Positions 9,788 through 18,917 of a stretch of 64,000 nucleotides of DNA are shown piece by piece. The notes under the pieces were generated by a model. It made no database searches. It saw only the letters and a list, made by a program, of their open reading frames with translations, and was not told where the DNA came from. Position numbers and translations under genes: made by a program. The stretch is from Mesorhizobium sp. M2E.F.Ca.ET.219.01.1.1 (GTDB lineage Bacteria; Pseudomonadota; Alphaproteobacteria; Rhizobiales; Rhizobiaceae). How positions within the stretch are numbered: position 1 is the first letter of the stretch; each line of letters opens with the position of its first letter. The stretch is taken from NCBI RefSeq assembly GCF_004016445.2, contig NZ_SADT02000003.1:62001-126000 (forward strand). The letters are read 5' to 3'.

Positions 9788-11140
9788 TCAGGGCAGGGTC
9801 TTACCCGGATAGGTCTGCTGGAAGCGCTCGAGGATGGCGTTGCCATTCTTGACCAGCGTGTCGAGGCCTTCCTGGACGCTGACCTTGTTGGCGAAGATCG
9901 CCTGCATCTGCGTGCCGAATTCGGCGCGGATCTGGGTGAAGTTGCCGAGGCGGATGCCGCGGGTGATCTCGGTCGGCTCCGACGCGGTCAGGCTGGCGAT
10001 GGCCACCTCGCGGCCCTTATAGGGCGCCTTGTCGTAGAAGCCGTTGGATTTCATGAAATCGAAGCCCGACTTCGTCACCGGAATATAGCCGGTGTTGGTC
10101 GACCAGAACAAAGCGGTCTTGGGGTCGTGGATGAAGTTGAGGAAGGCGGCCGCGCCCTTGTATTCGGCGTCCGACTTGCCGGACAGCACCCACAGCGAGG
10201 CGCCGCCGACCAAAGAGTTCTTGCGCTCGGTGCCGGCATAGACCGGCAGCTCGGCGACATCCCAGTTCATGCCTTCCTTCTGGGTGCGGCCGACCGTGCC
10301 GTGGTCGCCGACCGAGGTCAGGATGAGCTGGCAGGTGCCGGTGGCGAAGGCCTGCACCATATCCTGGCCGAGATCCTTCGACTTGATCTTGATGAGACCG
10401 GCGTCATACCACTTCTTCAGGTCGGTGACGTACTGGACGAACTTGGTCTTGTTGACTTCCAGACGCGCGTCGAGGCCGTCATAGCCGTTGTTCTTGGTGG
10501 CGATCGGCTGGTTGTGCAGCGCCGAGAACTGCTCCATCAGCTGCCAGCTTTCATTGGCCGAGATGTTGATCGCCATCGGGCAATCATAGCCGGCGTCCTT
10601 CAGCGCCTTGAGATCGGCGCCGACATCTTCCCAGGTCTTCGGCGCCTCGGTCTTGCCGATCTTGGCGAAGGCGTCCTTGTTCCAGTACATAAGCGCCGTC
10701 GAGGAGTTGAACGGGAAGGACAGCATCTCGCCCTTCGACGTCGCGTAATAGCGGGCGATGCCGGGGAAATAGTCGCTGTAGTCGATCTTGTAGCCGTTCT
10801 CTTCCATCAGCTTGTCGGCGGGCTTATAGGCGCCCGACAGCATCATAGTGGCGGTGCCGACGTCATAGACCTGGACGACGGTGGGCTGCTTGCCGGCGCG
10901 GAAGGCGGCGATCGTGTTCTGCAGCGTGGCGTCGTAATTGCCCTGGCTGGTGCAAACGACCTCGTAGTCCTTCTGCGAAGCGTTGAAGTTCTTGCACAGC
11001 GTGTCGACGACGCGGGCGAGATCGCCCGACAGACCGAACCAGAAGTCGAATTTGACCGGCTCGGCAATAGCAGGAACCGCAAGCGCGGTGCTCAGCGCGC
11101 CGGCGGCAAGGGCAGCGAAGCCCCGCTTGATGATCGTCAT
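9788..11140 (-). CDS. ugpB: sn-Glycerol-3-phosphate ABC transporter periplasmic binding protein
   Basis: Periplasmic solute-binding protein, 450 residues, closely resembling UgpB: 'QVYDVGTATMM', 'PFNSSTALMYWNKDAF', 'GGASLWVLSGK' and 'GIRLGNFTQIR' recur in the family. The signal peptide covers about residues 1-26 (ending AIAEP). The ATG at 11140 is preferred over an in-frame start ten codons upstream because an AGAGGG ribosome-binding site precedes it and the signal peptide then has a normal length. It captures glycerol-3-phosphate or glycerophosphodiesters. First gene of the ugpBAEC-phosphodiesterase operon. Confidence 0.92.
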   Translation of the reverse strand: MTIIKRGFAALAAGALSTALAVPAIAEPVKFDFWFGLSGDLARVVDTLCKNFNASQKDYEVVCTSQGNYDATLQNTIAAFRAGKQPTVVQVYDVGTATMMLSGAYKPADKLMEENGYKIDYSDYFPGIARYYATSKGEMLSFPFNSSTALMYWNKDAFAKIGKTEAPKTWEDVGADLKALKDAGYDCPMAINISANESWQLMEQFSALHNQPIATKNNGYDGLDARLEVNKTKFVQYVTDLKKWYDAGLIKIKSKDLGQDMVQAFATGTCQLILTSVGDHGTVGRTQKEGMNWDVAELPVYAGTERKNSLVGGASLWVLSGKSDAEYKGAAAFLNFIHDPKTALFWSTNTGYIPVTKSGFDFMKSNGFYDKAPYKGREVAIASLTASEPTEITRGIRLGNFTQIRAEFGTQMQAIFANKVSVQEGLDTLVKNGNAILERFQQTYPGKTLP

Positions 11141-11382
11141 GGTTTTCCCTCTTGAGTGGCAGTGTGACAAGGGTTTTGCGCAAGTCCTTGCCCGCTCTCA
11201 TAGAGAAGGTATGTGACAGTTCTGTTGTGGGCCCGAAGCCTCTGTGGACAGCCAGTCTCTCCTCCCCTGGCAGCGGCAGCGCCGGCATGAAAACGTCACA
11301 TCGGCGCTCTAGGAAGCTAGGGCGCCTAGAAGCGTCGAAAAGATCTAGACGTGATTAACCGGCTAACTGATTGAGAAGACAC
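11141..11382. promoter_or_regulatory. Divergent promoter region of ugpB and the EEP-family gene
   Basis: This 242-base gap must hold both promoters. On the minus strand CTGTCACATA (11210-11219) resembles half of a PhoB box, and a second TGTCAC lies nearer the gene at about 11164-11169. Neither has a convincing second half at the proper spacing. Several CTAG-containing short repeats lie near 11305-11350. Phosphate control would suit ugp genes but is only suggested here. Confidence 0.3.
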
Positions 11383-12423
11383 ATGCTGGTCCCGCAGCTC
11401 ACACACGTGCCGGTCCCCGTCCGCAACGCGATGCGGGATGGGCCGCGCGACAGCGCCACCCACCTGCGCCACGCCGCCGCCGTTCCCGCCCTCGGTGAGA
11501 TCGAGATCGGCGGCAAGGCTTCGCGTGAAAGCGCCGGCGAGAGCCTGACCGTGATGGCCTGGAACGTCGAGCGGCTGCGCCACATCGATGCCATCGCCGC
11601 AACGATCGCCGGCCAGGCGCCCCATGTCGTGCTGCTGTCCGAGGTCGACAAGGGCATGGCGCGCTCCGGCAACGGCCATCTTTTGAGCCGGCTTGCCGAT
11701 CGCCTAGGCCATTCTTACGCCTATGGCGTCGAGTTCCTCGAACTCGGCACCGGCAACGAGGCGGAGCAGGCGGCAAATGGCGGCGCCGAGAATGCGGAGG
11801 GCTTCCATGGCAATGCTATCACCAGCGCTGTTCCGCTGCTGCGGCCTTTTCTCCTTCGCTTCGACGCCGCCGGCGCATGGTTCCTGCCGGAGCACGGCCA
11901 GCCGCGTGTCGGCGGCCGCATGGCGCTCGGGGGCCAGGTGATGGCCGGCGACCGCCGTGTCACCGTCGTTTCGGTGCATCTCGAGAACCGCACCACGCCG
12001 GCAGGCCGCGCCGACCAGACCCGCCATCTGCTCGACGCCGTCGACAAATATGATGCGGAAGCGCCTGTCCTGATCGGCGGCGACTTCAACACGCTGACCG
12101 CCACATATCCGGAACGCAATGACGACCCGGTCGCCTGGCGGACACGCATTGCCGCCGAGCCGGACCGGCTGATGTATCCGGAGCGTCACGAGCCTTTGTT
12201 CTCGGTTTTTGCCGAGCGTGGCTACGACTGGAAGACAGCCAATGCGTTCGACAAGCCCACCCAGCGGCGCATGGCCGGCGACCTGACGCCTGCCGGCCAC
12301 ATCGACTGGTTTTTCACCCGCGGCCTTGTGGCAAGCGCGCCAGCGACGCTGCCGGCCGTGTTGCCGGACGGCAGCCCGAGCGCCGACCACGAGGCGCTGG
12401 TGGTCACGGTGCGGGTGAAGTGA
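11383..12423 (+). CDS. Endonuclease/exonuclease/phosphatase-family protein
   Basis: 346-residue protein with the EEP (DNase I-like) fold: 'MAWNVERLR' (metal-binding Asn), 'LLSEVDKG' (metal-binding Glu), 'SVHLENRT', 'IGGDFNTL' and C-terminal 'HIDWFFTRGL' followed by 'SADHEALVV' with the catalytic Asp-His. Members cleave phosphodiesters of nucleic acids, inositol phosphates or sphingomyelin. Divergence from the ugp operon suggests action on a phospholipid head group or glycerophosphodiester (inference). No clear signal peptide. The ATG at 11383 is preferred to an in-frame TTG four codons upstream. Confidence 0.78.
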   Translation: MLVPQLTHVPVPVRNAMRDGPRDSATHLRHAAAVPALGEIEIGGKASRESAGESLTVMAWNVERLRHIDAIAATIAGQAPHVVLLSEVDKGMARSGNGHLLSRLADRLGHSYAYGVEFLELGTGNEAEQAANGGAENAEGFHGNAITSAVPLLRPFLLRFDAAGAWFLPEHGQPRVGGRMALGGQVMAGDRRVTVVSVHLENRTTPAGRADQTRHLLDAVDKYDAEAPVLIGGDFNTLTATYPERNDDPVAWRTRIAAEPDRLMYPERHEPLFSVFAERGYDWKTANAFDKPTQRRMAGDLTPAGHIDWFFTRGLVASAPATLPAVLPDGSPSADHEALVVTVRVK

Positions 12424-12556
12424 CGGCCCTCAGGATCGATAAGGCTCAACTCAATCCTGGAATCCGTTCCGGCGCATAACCTCCTCAGGAAGCACAACCT
12501 GGAAAGCACGCGGAGGTTGCGGGCGACATAATCGTTTCTTCAGGCGTCCGGCCCTA

Positions 12557-12580
12557 ATCAATCCCGTTGCCTTGATTGAT
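12557..12580. promoter_or_regulatory. Dyad upstream of the MHYT-GGDEF-EAL gene
   Basis: ATCAATC (12557-12563) and GATTGAT (12574-12580) form a 7-bp inverted repeat with a 10-base spacer, centred about 35 bases before the start codon at 12604. It could be an operator or a leader hairpin. No regulator can be named. Confidence 0.3.
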
Positions 12581-12603
12581 GCGGGTAGATCAGGTGAAAC
12601 GAG

Positions 12604-15081
12604 ATGTTGACCGTCTATAATTGTATCGTGAACGAGCACGATCTGAGACTGGTTGCGCTGGCCGCGCTCATTTGCGGAATTTCCTGTTTCTCCGCCGTCA
12701 ACCTTCTGCGCCATGTCGTGCAATCGACCAACCGGAACCGTTACGCGTGGCTGCTGATTGCCGCCGCTTCGACCGGATTTGGCATCTGGGCGACGCATTT
12801 CATCGCCATGATCGCCTTCACGCCAGGAATACCCAACGCCTACAACGCGGAGCTTTCGGTCGCTTCGCTGGCGGTTTCCGTTCTTCTGACGGCCGCCGGG
12901 ATGTGGATCGCGACCGTGCGCAGCGGCGTCGACCACTATCTCGTCGGCGGCGCCGTGCTCGGCATCGGCATCGCGGCGATGCACTATACCGGCATGGCGG
13001 CTTTCGAGGTCGAAGGCCGGATCGTCTGGAACCAGCTTTTCGTCGCCGCCTCATTGGCCTCGGGTATAATTCTTGCAGCGCTCTCGATGCTTGTCGTGCT
13101 TCGCCGGCCATCGACGCTGGCGACGGTCGCCGGCGCTGTCCTGCTGACGCTGGCGATCTGCACGCTGCATTTCATCGCCATGGCCGCCGTCTCGATCTAT
13201 CCGGACTCCTCGATCGAGATCTCGAAATTCACGATCGCGCCGATGTCGCAGGCCTTCGCCGCCGCTACGGCAAGCCTGGTCATCCTTGTGCTGGCCGCCA
13301 CTGCGCTGTGGATCGATCTGCGCTTCCGCCGGCACAAGATCGAGGCCGAGCGCATGCATGGCCTCGCCAACGCCGCCGTCGAGGGCCTTATCGTCTGCGA
13401 CGGCAACCGCATCGTCAGCGCCAATGACAGTATCGCGGCGCTGAGCGGCATCGCCTCCGCCACGTTGAACACGATGACGCTGAGCGACCTGTTTGGCCAA
13501 CGGATTGCCACCGCCGTCGCCCCCGGCAACGGACAGGCGCAGGAAGCCGACCTCCGCGGCCAGGGCGACAGCCCGATCCCGGTGGAGCTGATCGCCAGAA
13601 GCATCGATTATTGCGGCAAGCCGCATCTGGTCGTGGCCGTCCGCGATATCCGCGAGCGCAGGAAGGCCGAGCAGGAGATCATGCGGCTTGCGCATTACGA
13701 CCCGCTCACCGGGCTTGCCAACCGGCGCTCCTTCACCAGCCGCCTGGAAGCCGAGATCGCCGCGTCGGCGCCAGACGGCAAAAGCGCCGGCAAGGGGGGT
13801 CAGCTGGCGCTCATGCTGCTGGACCTCGACAGGTTCAAGGAAGTGAACGATCTCTTCGGTCACGCCGCCGGCGACGCCGTGTTGCAGAAGGTGGCGCACT
13901 GCGCCTCCGGCGTGCTGCGCCACGGCCAGATGCTGGCCCGGCTCGGCGGCGACGAATTCGCCATCATCGCTCCCAACCTTCCTGACCCGCAGGCAGCCGG
14001 CCGCATTGCCGAAGCGGTGCTTTCGGCGCTGCGCCAGGAAAACCGGCTGTCGCCCGGGGGCATGGTATCGGCCAGCATCGGCATCGCGCTCTACCCGCTC
14101 GACGCCGACGAACAGGCGGCTCTGGTCAGCCATGCCGACACCGCGCTCTATCGCGCCAAGGCCGAAGGCAAGGATACGTTCCGCTATTTCGAAGCCTCGA
14201 TGGGGGCAGAGGCGCGCGACCGGCGCATCCTGGAGCAGGATTTGCGCACGGCCGTGGCGCGCGGCGAATTCCGACTCGTCTACCAGCCGCAGAAGGAAAT
14301 CAGCAGCGGCAGGATGATCGGCTTCGAAGCCTTGCTGCGCTGGCAGCATCCCGAACGCGGCGAGGTTCCGCCTTCGGTGTTCATCCCGGTGGCCGAGGAC
14401 AGCGGTTCGATCGCCCAGATCGGCGAGTGGGTGCTGGCGACCGCCTGCAAGGAAGCCGCGACGTGGAAGAACCCGCTAACGGTCGCCGTCAACGTCTCGG
14501 CGGTGCAGCTCCACAATCCCGATTTCAGCCGCAAGGTGCACGAGGTGCTGCTGCGCACCGGCCTGGCGGCGGGCAGGCTTGAGCTCGAGATCACCGAGAC
14601 GGCGCTGGTAAAGGACATGCCGCGGGCGCTGGCCACCTTGCGCCAGATCAAGGCGCTCGGCGTGCGCGTGGCGATGGACGATTTCGGCACCGGCTATTCG
14701 TCGCTGTCCAACCTGCGCGCCTTCCCCTTCGATAAGATCAAGATCGACGGGTCCTTCATCAAGTCGGTCGACAGGAACGATCAGGTCGCGACCATCGTGC
14801 GCGCCGTGCTCGGCCTGGGGCGCGGCCTCGGCCTGCCGGTTCTGGCCGAAGGCGTCGAGACGCTGGACGAGCTGCGCTTCCTCGACGCCGAGGATTGCGA
14901 CATCGGCCAGGGATATTTTCTTGGCAGACCCGGCCCGATCGAGGCGTTCGGCGAGCTCACCGGCGTTTCGCTGGCCGATGACGGCGTCCAGCAAGACGAT
15001 GAGGCAACGGCCAAGGTCGAAACTGTCCGCGGCGGCAGCATCCTGATGCTGCAGCCGGCCGCAGCCGCGCGTTCAGTCTAA
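12604..15081 (+). CDS. Membrane MHYT-GGDEF-EAL cyclic-di-GMP protein
   Basis: 825-residue bifunctional signalling protein. The N-terminal ~240 residues form a seven-helix MHYT sensor with its repeated motifs ('WATHFIAM', 'AMHYTGMAA', 'LHFIAMAAV'), thought to bind a metal and sense a diatomic gas. A short PAS-like linker follows. The GGDEF domain has an intact signature (G448-G449-D450-E451-F452), and the EAL domain is intact (E575-A576-L577, 'DDFGTGYSSL', 'KIDGSFIK', 'AEGVET'). Both diguanylate cyclase and phosphodiesterase activity are therefore possible. Single gene with its own upstream region, ending in a hairpin repeat. Confidence 0.92.
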   Translation: MLTVYNCIVNEHDLRLVALAALICGISCFSAVNLLRHVVQSTNRNRYAWLLIAAASTGFGIWATHFIAMIAFTPGIPNAYNAELSVASLAVSVLLTAAGMWIATVRSGVDHYLVGGAVLGIGIAAMHYTGMAAFEVEGRIVWNQLFVAASLASGIILAALSMLVVLRRPSTLATVAGAVLLTLAICTLHFIAMAAVSIYPDSSIEISKFTIAPMSQAFAAATASLVILVLAATALWIDLRFRRHKIEAERMHGLANAAVEGLIVCDGNRIVSANDSIAALSGIASATLNTMTLSDLFGQRIATAVAPGNGQAQEADLRGQGDSPIPVELIARSIDYCGKPHLVVAVRDIRERRKAEQEIMRLAHYDPLTGLANRRSFTSRLEAEIAASAPDGKSAGKGGQLALMLLDLDRFKEVNDLFGHAAGDAVLQKVAHCASGVLRHGQMLARLGGDEFAIIAPNLPDPQAAGRIAEAVLSALRQENRLSPGGMVSASIGIALYPLDADEQAALVSHADTALYRAKAEGKDTFRYFEASMGAEARDRRILEQDLRTAVARGEFRLVYQPQKEISSGRMIGFEALLRWQHPERGEVPPSVFIPVAEDSGSIAQIGEWVLATACKEAATWKNPLTVAVNVSAVQLHNPDFSRKVHEVLLRTGLAAGRLELEITETALVKDMPRALATLRQIKALGVRVAMDDFGTGYSSLSNLRAFPFDKIKIDGSFIKSVDRNDQVATIVRAVLGLGRGLGLPVLAEGVETLDELRFLDAEDCDIGQGYFLGRPGPIEAFGELTGVSLADDGVQQDDEATAKVETVRGGSILMLQPAAAARSV

Positions 15082-15143
15082 GCAATTCCAGGAAAAGTGC
15101 GTAGCGGTTTCCGTCCGGAATTGCGTCAATACAAAAAGACTAC
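15081..15143. repeat. Intergenic hairpin repeat, copy A (short form)
   Basis: Copy of an element also found at 31689, 41648 and 46727. It carries the conserved first hairpin (GCAATTCC at 15082-15089 pairing with GGAATTGC at 15117-15124) but lacks the second long hairpin of the other copies. It begins on the last base of the upstream TAA stop and lies between convergent genes (c-di-GMP protein and tlpA), where it may act as a terminator. Confidence 0.8.
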
Positions 15144-15147
15144 ACGA

Positions 15148-15828
15148 TCACGGTGCGAGCGCCGCTTCCACCAGCCGCTTGGCGTCCGGGCTCGACCATT
15201 CGGCCGGGCCGTTCATATGGGCGATCAGGCAGCCGTCCGCGTCGATCAGCATGGTGACCGGAAGCCCGAGCGCCAGGCCGCGCGTCTTGGCTTCGTTGAA
15301 CAGCGCAATCGTCGGATCCCGGTAGAAGCCGAGCGTCTCGACGCCGATCTCCTTGAGGAACTTCTTCGGCTTCGCATCGTCGCCCGTGTCGACATTGACC
15401 GCGACGACCTCGAAGGCGTTGCTGCCCTTCTCCTTCTGCAGCGCGTCGAGCGCCGGCATCTCGGCCCGGCACGGCGCGCACCATGTCGCCCACAGATTGA
15501 GGAGCACCGTCTTGCCGGCATGGTCGGCGATCGTCATCGGTTTGCCGTCTGGCCCGTTGAAGGCAAGCGCTTTCAGCGATTGCGGCGGATCGGCCGGCTG
15601 CAGCGCCGCGACCTGGCCGATGGCTTTCGCGGCGACCTGCTTGGCCCGTGCGGCCTTGGTCGCGCAGGCGGTATCGTCCTTGCCGGCGGCCGCGGCGACC
15701 TTCTCCGGAGCATTGTTGCCAGAACCGCTCTCGCTGACATATACCGCGACCGCGCCGGCCAGCACGCCCGCCACCAAGGCGGCGAGGATGAGGCGCGGGG
15801 CCGGGAAGAATCTACTGCCGTCTGCCAT
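15148..15828 (-). CDS. tlpA: Thiol:disulfide interchange protein TlpA
   Basis: Membrane-anchored periplasmic thioredoxin-like protein, 226 residues. An N-terminal uncleaved anchor spans about residues 11-30. The thioredoxin domain contains the redox motif WCAPC (C117, C120), and 'GLPVTMLIDADG' holds the cis-proline. TlpA keeps periplasmic thiols reduced, notably for cytochrome oxidase maturation. Extra cysteines at 55 and near the C-terminus could form a structural disulfide. Divergent from argH with only 33 bases between the two starts. Confidence 0.9.
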   Translation of the reverse strand: MADGSRFFPAPRLILAALVAGVLAGAVAVYVSESGSGNNAPEKVAAAAGKDDTACATKAARAKQVAAKAIGQVAALQPADPPQSLKALAFNGPDGKPMTIADHAGKTVLLNLWATWCAPCRAEMPALDALQKEKGSNAFEVVAVNVDTGDDAKPKKFLKEIGVETLGFYRDPTIALFNEAKTRGLALGLPVTMLIDADGCLIAHMNGPAEWSSPDAKRLVEAALAP

Positions 15829-15861
15829 TTTCAAAACTGCTCCGGAGCACGGGTTATAGCG

Positions 15862-17262
15862 ATGAGCGACAAGAAGGCCAGCAACCAGATGTGGGGCGGA
15901 CGTTTTGCCTCGGGTCCGGCCGCGATCATGGAAGCGATCAACGCGTCGATCGGCTTCGACCGCAAGCTCTATGCGCAGGACATAAGCGGATCGATCGCCC
16001 ATAGCGAGATGTTGGCTGAAACGGGCATTATTTCGGCGGCCGATCAAGAAAAAATCGCTCACGGGCTGAACACGATTCTGAAAGAGATCGAGGCCGGCAC
16101 GTTCGAATTCTCGACCAGGCTCGAAGACATCCACATGAATGTCGAGGCCCGCCTTGCCGACCTGATCGGCCCTGCGGCCGGACGCCTGCACACCGCACGC
16201 TCGCGCAACGACCAGGTGGCGGTCGATCTGAGGCTCTGGGTCAAGCAGGAATGCCAGCGCGTCGCCGGGGCATTGAAGGACTTGATCGCCGCGTTCCTGG
16301 AACGCGCCGAGGAGCATGCGGCGACCGTCATGCCCGGCTTCACCCATATGCAGGCCGCGCAGCCGGTGACCTTCGGCCACCATTGCATGGCCTATGTCGA
16401 GATGTTCGGCCGCGACCTGTCGCGCGTCCACGACGCCATCGAGCGCATGGACGAAAGCCCGCTGGGAGCGGCGGCGCTGGCCGGCACCAGCTTTTCCATC
16501 GACCGCCACATGACGGCCAAGGCGCTCGGTTTCCGCGAACCAACGCGCAATTCGCTGGACAGCGTCTCGGACCGCGACTTCGCGCTCGAATTCCTGAGCC
16601 TCGCCGCGATCTGCGCGACGCATTTGTCCAGGCTCGCCGAGGAGATCATCATCTGGTCGACGCCGCAATTCGGCTTCATCCGCCTGTCGGATTCCTTCTC
16701 CACCGGCTCCTCGATCATGCCGCAGAAGAAGAACCCGGACGCCGCCGAACTGGTGCGCGGCAAGACCGGCCGCGTCAACGGCCATCTCGTCGGGCTGCTG
16801 ACCGTGATGAAGGGCATGCCGCTGACCTACGGCAAGGACATGCAGGAAGACAAGGAAGCGGTCTTCGACGCCGCCGAGACGCTCGACCTGATGCTGGCGG
16901 CGACCGTCGGCATGGTGCGCGACATGACCGTCAACGCCGCCGCCATGAAGAAGGCCGCCGGCGCCGGTCACGCCACCGCGACCGACCTTGCCGACTGGCT
17001 GGTGCGCAATCTGGGCCTGCCTTTCCGCGAGGCGCATCATGTCACCGGCCGCGCCGTGGCGCTGGCCGAGGAGAAGAAGGTCTCGCTGGAGAAGCTATCG
17101 CTGGAGGACCTGCGCTCCATCCATCCCGGCATCACCGACGATATCTTCTCGGTGCTTGCCGTGCAGAATTCGGTGAAGAGCCGCACCAGCTTCGGCGGCA
17201 CGGCGCCGTCGGAAGTGCGGAAGCAGATCCGCTACTGGAAAAAGCGGCTTTCCAAGGCTTGA
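15862..17262 (+). CDS. argH: Argininosuccinate lyase
   Basis: Last enzyme of arginine biosynthesis: splits argininosuccinate into arginine and fumarate. 466 residues, the usual length. The fumarase/aspartase superfamily signature GSSIMPQKKNPD lies at about 282-293, with the catalytic serine in its flexible loop; 'HTARSRNDQVA' and 'GFTHMQAAQPVTFGHH' are further family blocks. Cytoplasmic homotetramer. The ATG at 15862 immediately precedes the conserved 'QMWGGRF' region. Confidence 0.96.
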   Translation: MSDKKASNQMWGGRFASGPAAIMEAINASIGFDRKLYAQDISGSIAHSEMLAETGIISAADQEKIAHGLNTILKEIEAGTFEFSTRLEDIHMNVEARLADLIGPAAGRLHTARSRNDQVAVDLRLWVKQECQRVAGALKDLIAAFLERAEEHAATVMPGFTHMQAAQPVTFGHHCMAYVEMFGRDLSRVHDAIERMDESPLGAAALAGTSFSIDRHMTAKALGFREPTRNSLDSVSDRDFALEFLSLAAICATHLSRLAEEIIIWSTPQFGFIRLSDSFSTGSSIMPQKKNPDAAELVRGKTGRVNGHLVGLLTVMKGMPLTYGKDMQEDKEAVFDAAETLDLMLAATVGMVRDMTVNAAAMKKAAGAGHATATDLADWLVRNLGLPFREAHHVTGRAVALAEEKKVSLEKLSLEDLRSIHPGITDDIFSVLAVQNSVKSRTSFGGTAPSEVRKQIRYWKKRLSKA

Positions 17263-17267
17263 TGCCT

Positions 17268-17316
17268 GTCGCCCGGACATGTGCGGCGGTTCCGGGACAA
17301 CGACATGCATCAAAAA
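17268..17316. repeat. Short intergenic repeat, copy 1 of 2
   Basis: About 49 bases following the argH stop closely match a segment at 46234-46287. Shared blocks include GTCGCCC, ATGTGC, GCGGTTC and ACGACATGC. Both copies lie just downstream of a stop codon in a same-strand gene pair. No coding potential; role unknown. Confidence 0.6.
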
Positions 17317-17390
17317 ATTGCCCGGATGCAAAGCGCCGAAAACTCGGCTAAAAGCGGCGGCACAGGAAACAGCTTCGAACGGATGGATCG

Positions 17391-17597
17391 ATGACCCGTA
17401 GCAGGATTTTGGTGACGCTGGCACTGCTGGCGGCGGTTGTCACCGTCACGGCCTGCGGCAGGAAGACCGGGCTCGACACGCCTTATGAGGCGGCGGAGCA
17501 GGCGCGCAAGGATGCAGAACGCGCCAAGCAGCCGGTGCCGCCCGAGCCGGAAAAACCGGTCAAGGACAGGAAGTTCATCCTCGATCCATTGCTCTGA
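17391..17597 (+). CDS. lptM: LptM-like small lipoprotein
   Basis: 68-residue lipoprotein. A short basic start and hydrophobic core lead to the lipobox V-T-A-C at residues 19-22, then 'GRKTGLDTPYEA', the conserved stretch of LptM (YifL)-type proteins that help assemble the LPS translocon LptDE. The C-terminal half is charged and proline-rich. It lies between argH and lysA, as it often does in rhizobia, and ends 21 bases before lysA. Family-level call; the symbol rests on motif and context. Confidence 0.75.
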   Translation: MTRSRILVTLALLAAVVTVTACGRKTGLDTPYEAAEQARKDAERAKQPVPPEPEKPVKDRKFILDPLL

Positions 17598-17618
17598 TCT
17601 TTTCCGGAACCAATACCA

Positions 17619-18887
17619 GTGAACCATTTCGATTACCGCGACGGCGTGCTCCATGCCGAGGATGTCGCCATCCCCGAAATAGCGGCCGAGGTCGGCACGC
17701 CCTTCTACTGCTATTCGACGGCGACGCTGACCCGGCATTTCCGCGTCTTCAGAGAGGCCTTCGCCGGCCTCGACGCGCTGGTCTGCTACGCCATGAAGGC
17801 GAACTCCAACCAGGCCGTGCTGAGGACGCTGGCAAGACAAGGCGCGGGCGCCGACGTCGTCTCGGAAGGCGAATTGCGCCGCGCCTTGGCCGCCGGCATT
17901 CCGGCCAGCAAGATCCTGTTTTCCGGCGTCGGCAAGACCGCGCGCGAGATCGACTTCGCGCTCAACGCCGGCATCCTTTGCTTCAACGTAGAATCCGAGC
18001 CTGAACTTGAACTTCTGTCGGCGCGCGCCGTGGCGCTCGGCAAGGTGGCGCCGGTCTCGCTGCGCATCAATCCGGATGTCGACGCGAAGACGCACAAGAA
18101 GATCTCGACCGGCAAGGCCGAGAACAAGTTCGGCATCCCGTGGCAGCGCGCGCGACAGGTCTACACCCGCGCGGCCGAATTGCCCGGCATCAAGGTGACC
18201 GGCATCGACACCCATATCGGCAGCCAGATCACCGAATTGCAACCCTTCGACGACGCCTTCGCGCTGCTTGTCGAGCTGGTCGGCGTGCTGCGCGCCGACG
18301 GGCATTCGATCGAGCATGTCGATCTCGGCGGCGGCCTCGGCATTCCCTACCGTGTCGACAACAGCCCGCCGCCTTTGCCCGACGCCTATGCCGAGATCGT
18401 CAGGAAGCATGTCACTAGGCTTGGCCTCAAGGTGATGTTCGAGCCAGGCCGCCTGATCGTCGGCAATGCCGGCATCCTGGTGTCCGAGGTTATCTATGTG
18501 AAGGAAGGCGACGCCAAGAACTTCCTCGTCGTCGACGCCGCCATGAACGACCTGATCCGGCCGACGCTCTATGACGCCTTCCACGACATCAGGCCGGTGG
18601 TACAGCCGCCCGCCTCGACGCCGCGCATCAAGGTCGACGTCGTCGGCCCGGTCTGCGAAACCGGCGATTTCATCGGCCTCGACCGCGACCTGCCGAGGCT
18701 GAAGGCCGGCGACCTGATCGCCGTTTCCACCGCCGGCGCCTATGGTGCGGTCCAGGCCGGCACCTACAACACCAGGCTTCTGGTGCCGGAAGTGCTGGTC
18801 GACGGCGACCGCTTCCATGTCGTGCGGCCGCGCCAGACCTATGACGACCTGATCGGGCTGGATTCGGTCCCCGACTGGCTGAAATAG
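17619..18887 (+). CDS. lysA: Diaminopimelate decarboxylase
   Basis: Converts meso-diaminopimelate to L-lysine, the last step of the DAP pathway. 422 residues, fold-type III PLP enzyme: PLP lysine K60 in 'YAMKANSN', 'HIGSQI', the phosphate-binding 'EPGR', catalytic cysteine in 'GPVCETGDF', and 'GAYG' near the end. The start is GTG at 17619, 21 bases after the lptM stop; no better ATG precedes the conserved N-terminus. Confidence 0.95.
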   Translation: MNHFDYRDGVLHAEDVAIPEIAAEVGTPFYCYSTATLTRHFRVFREAFAGLDALVCYAMKANSNQAVLRTLARQGAGADVVSEGELRRALAAGIPASKILFSGVGKTAREIDFALNAGILCFNVESEPELELLSARAVALGKVAPVSLRINPDVDAKTHKKISTGKAENKFGIPWQRARQVYTRAAELPGIKVTGIDTHIGSQITELQPFDDAFALLVELVGVLRADGHSIEHVDLGGGLGIPYRVDNSPPPLPDAYAEIVRKHVTRLGLKVMFEPGRLIVGNAGILVSEVIYVKEGDAKNFLVVDAAMNDLIRPTLYDAFHDIRPVVQPPASTPRIKVDVVGPVCETGDFIGLDRDLPRLKAGDLIAVSTAGAYGAVQAGTYNTRLLVPEVLVDGDRFHVVRPRQTYDDLIGLDSVPDWLK

Positions 18888-18917
18888 CAGAACGGCGACG
18901 CCTCAAGGAGCAAGCCT

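Noticed and set aside
11141..11382. PhoB box upstream of ugpB
   Set aside because: Only half sites are visible; recorded as a weak candidate rather than an operator.
15148..17040. 630-codon minus-strand frame joining tlpA to the complement of argH
   Set aside because: Only the tlpA part has conserved motifs; the rest is antisense to argH.
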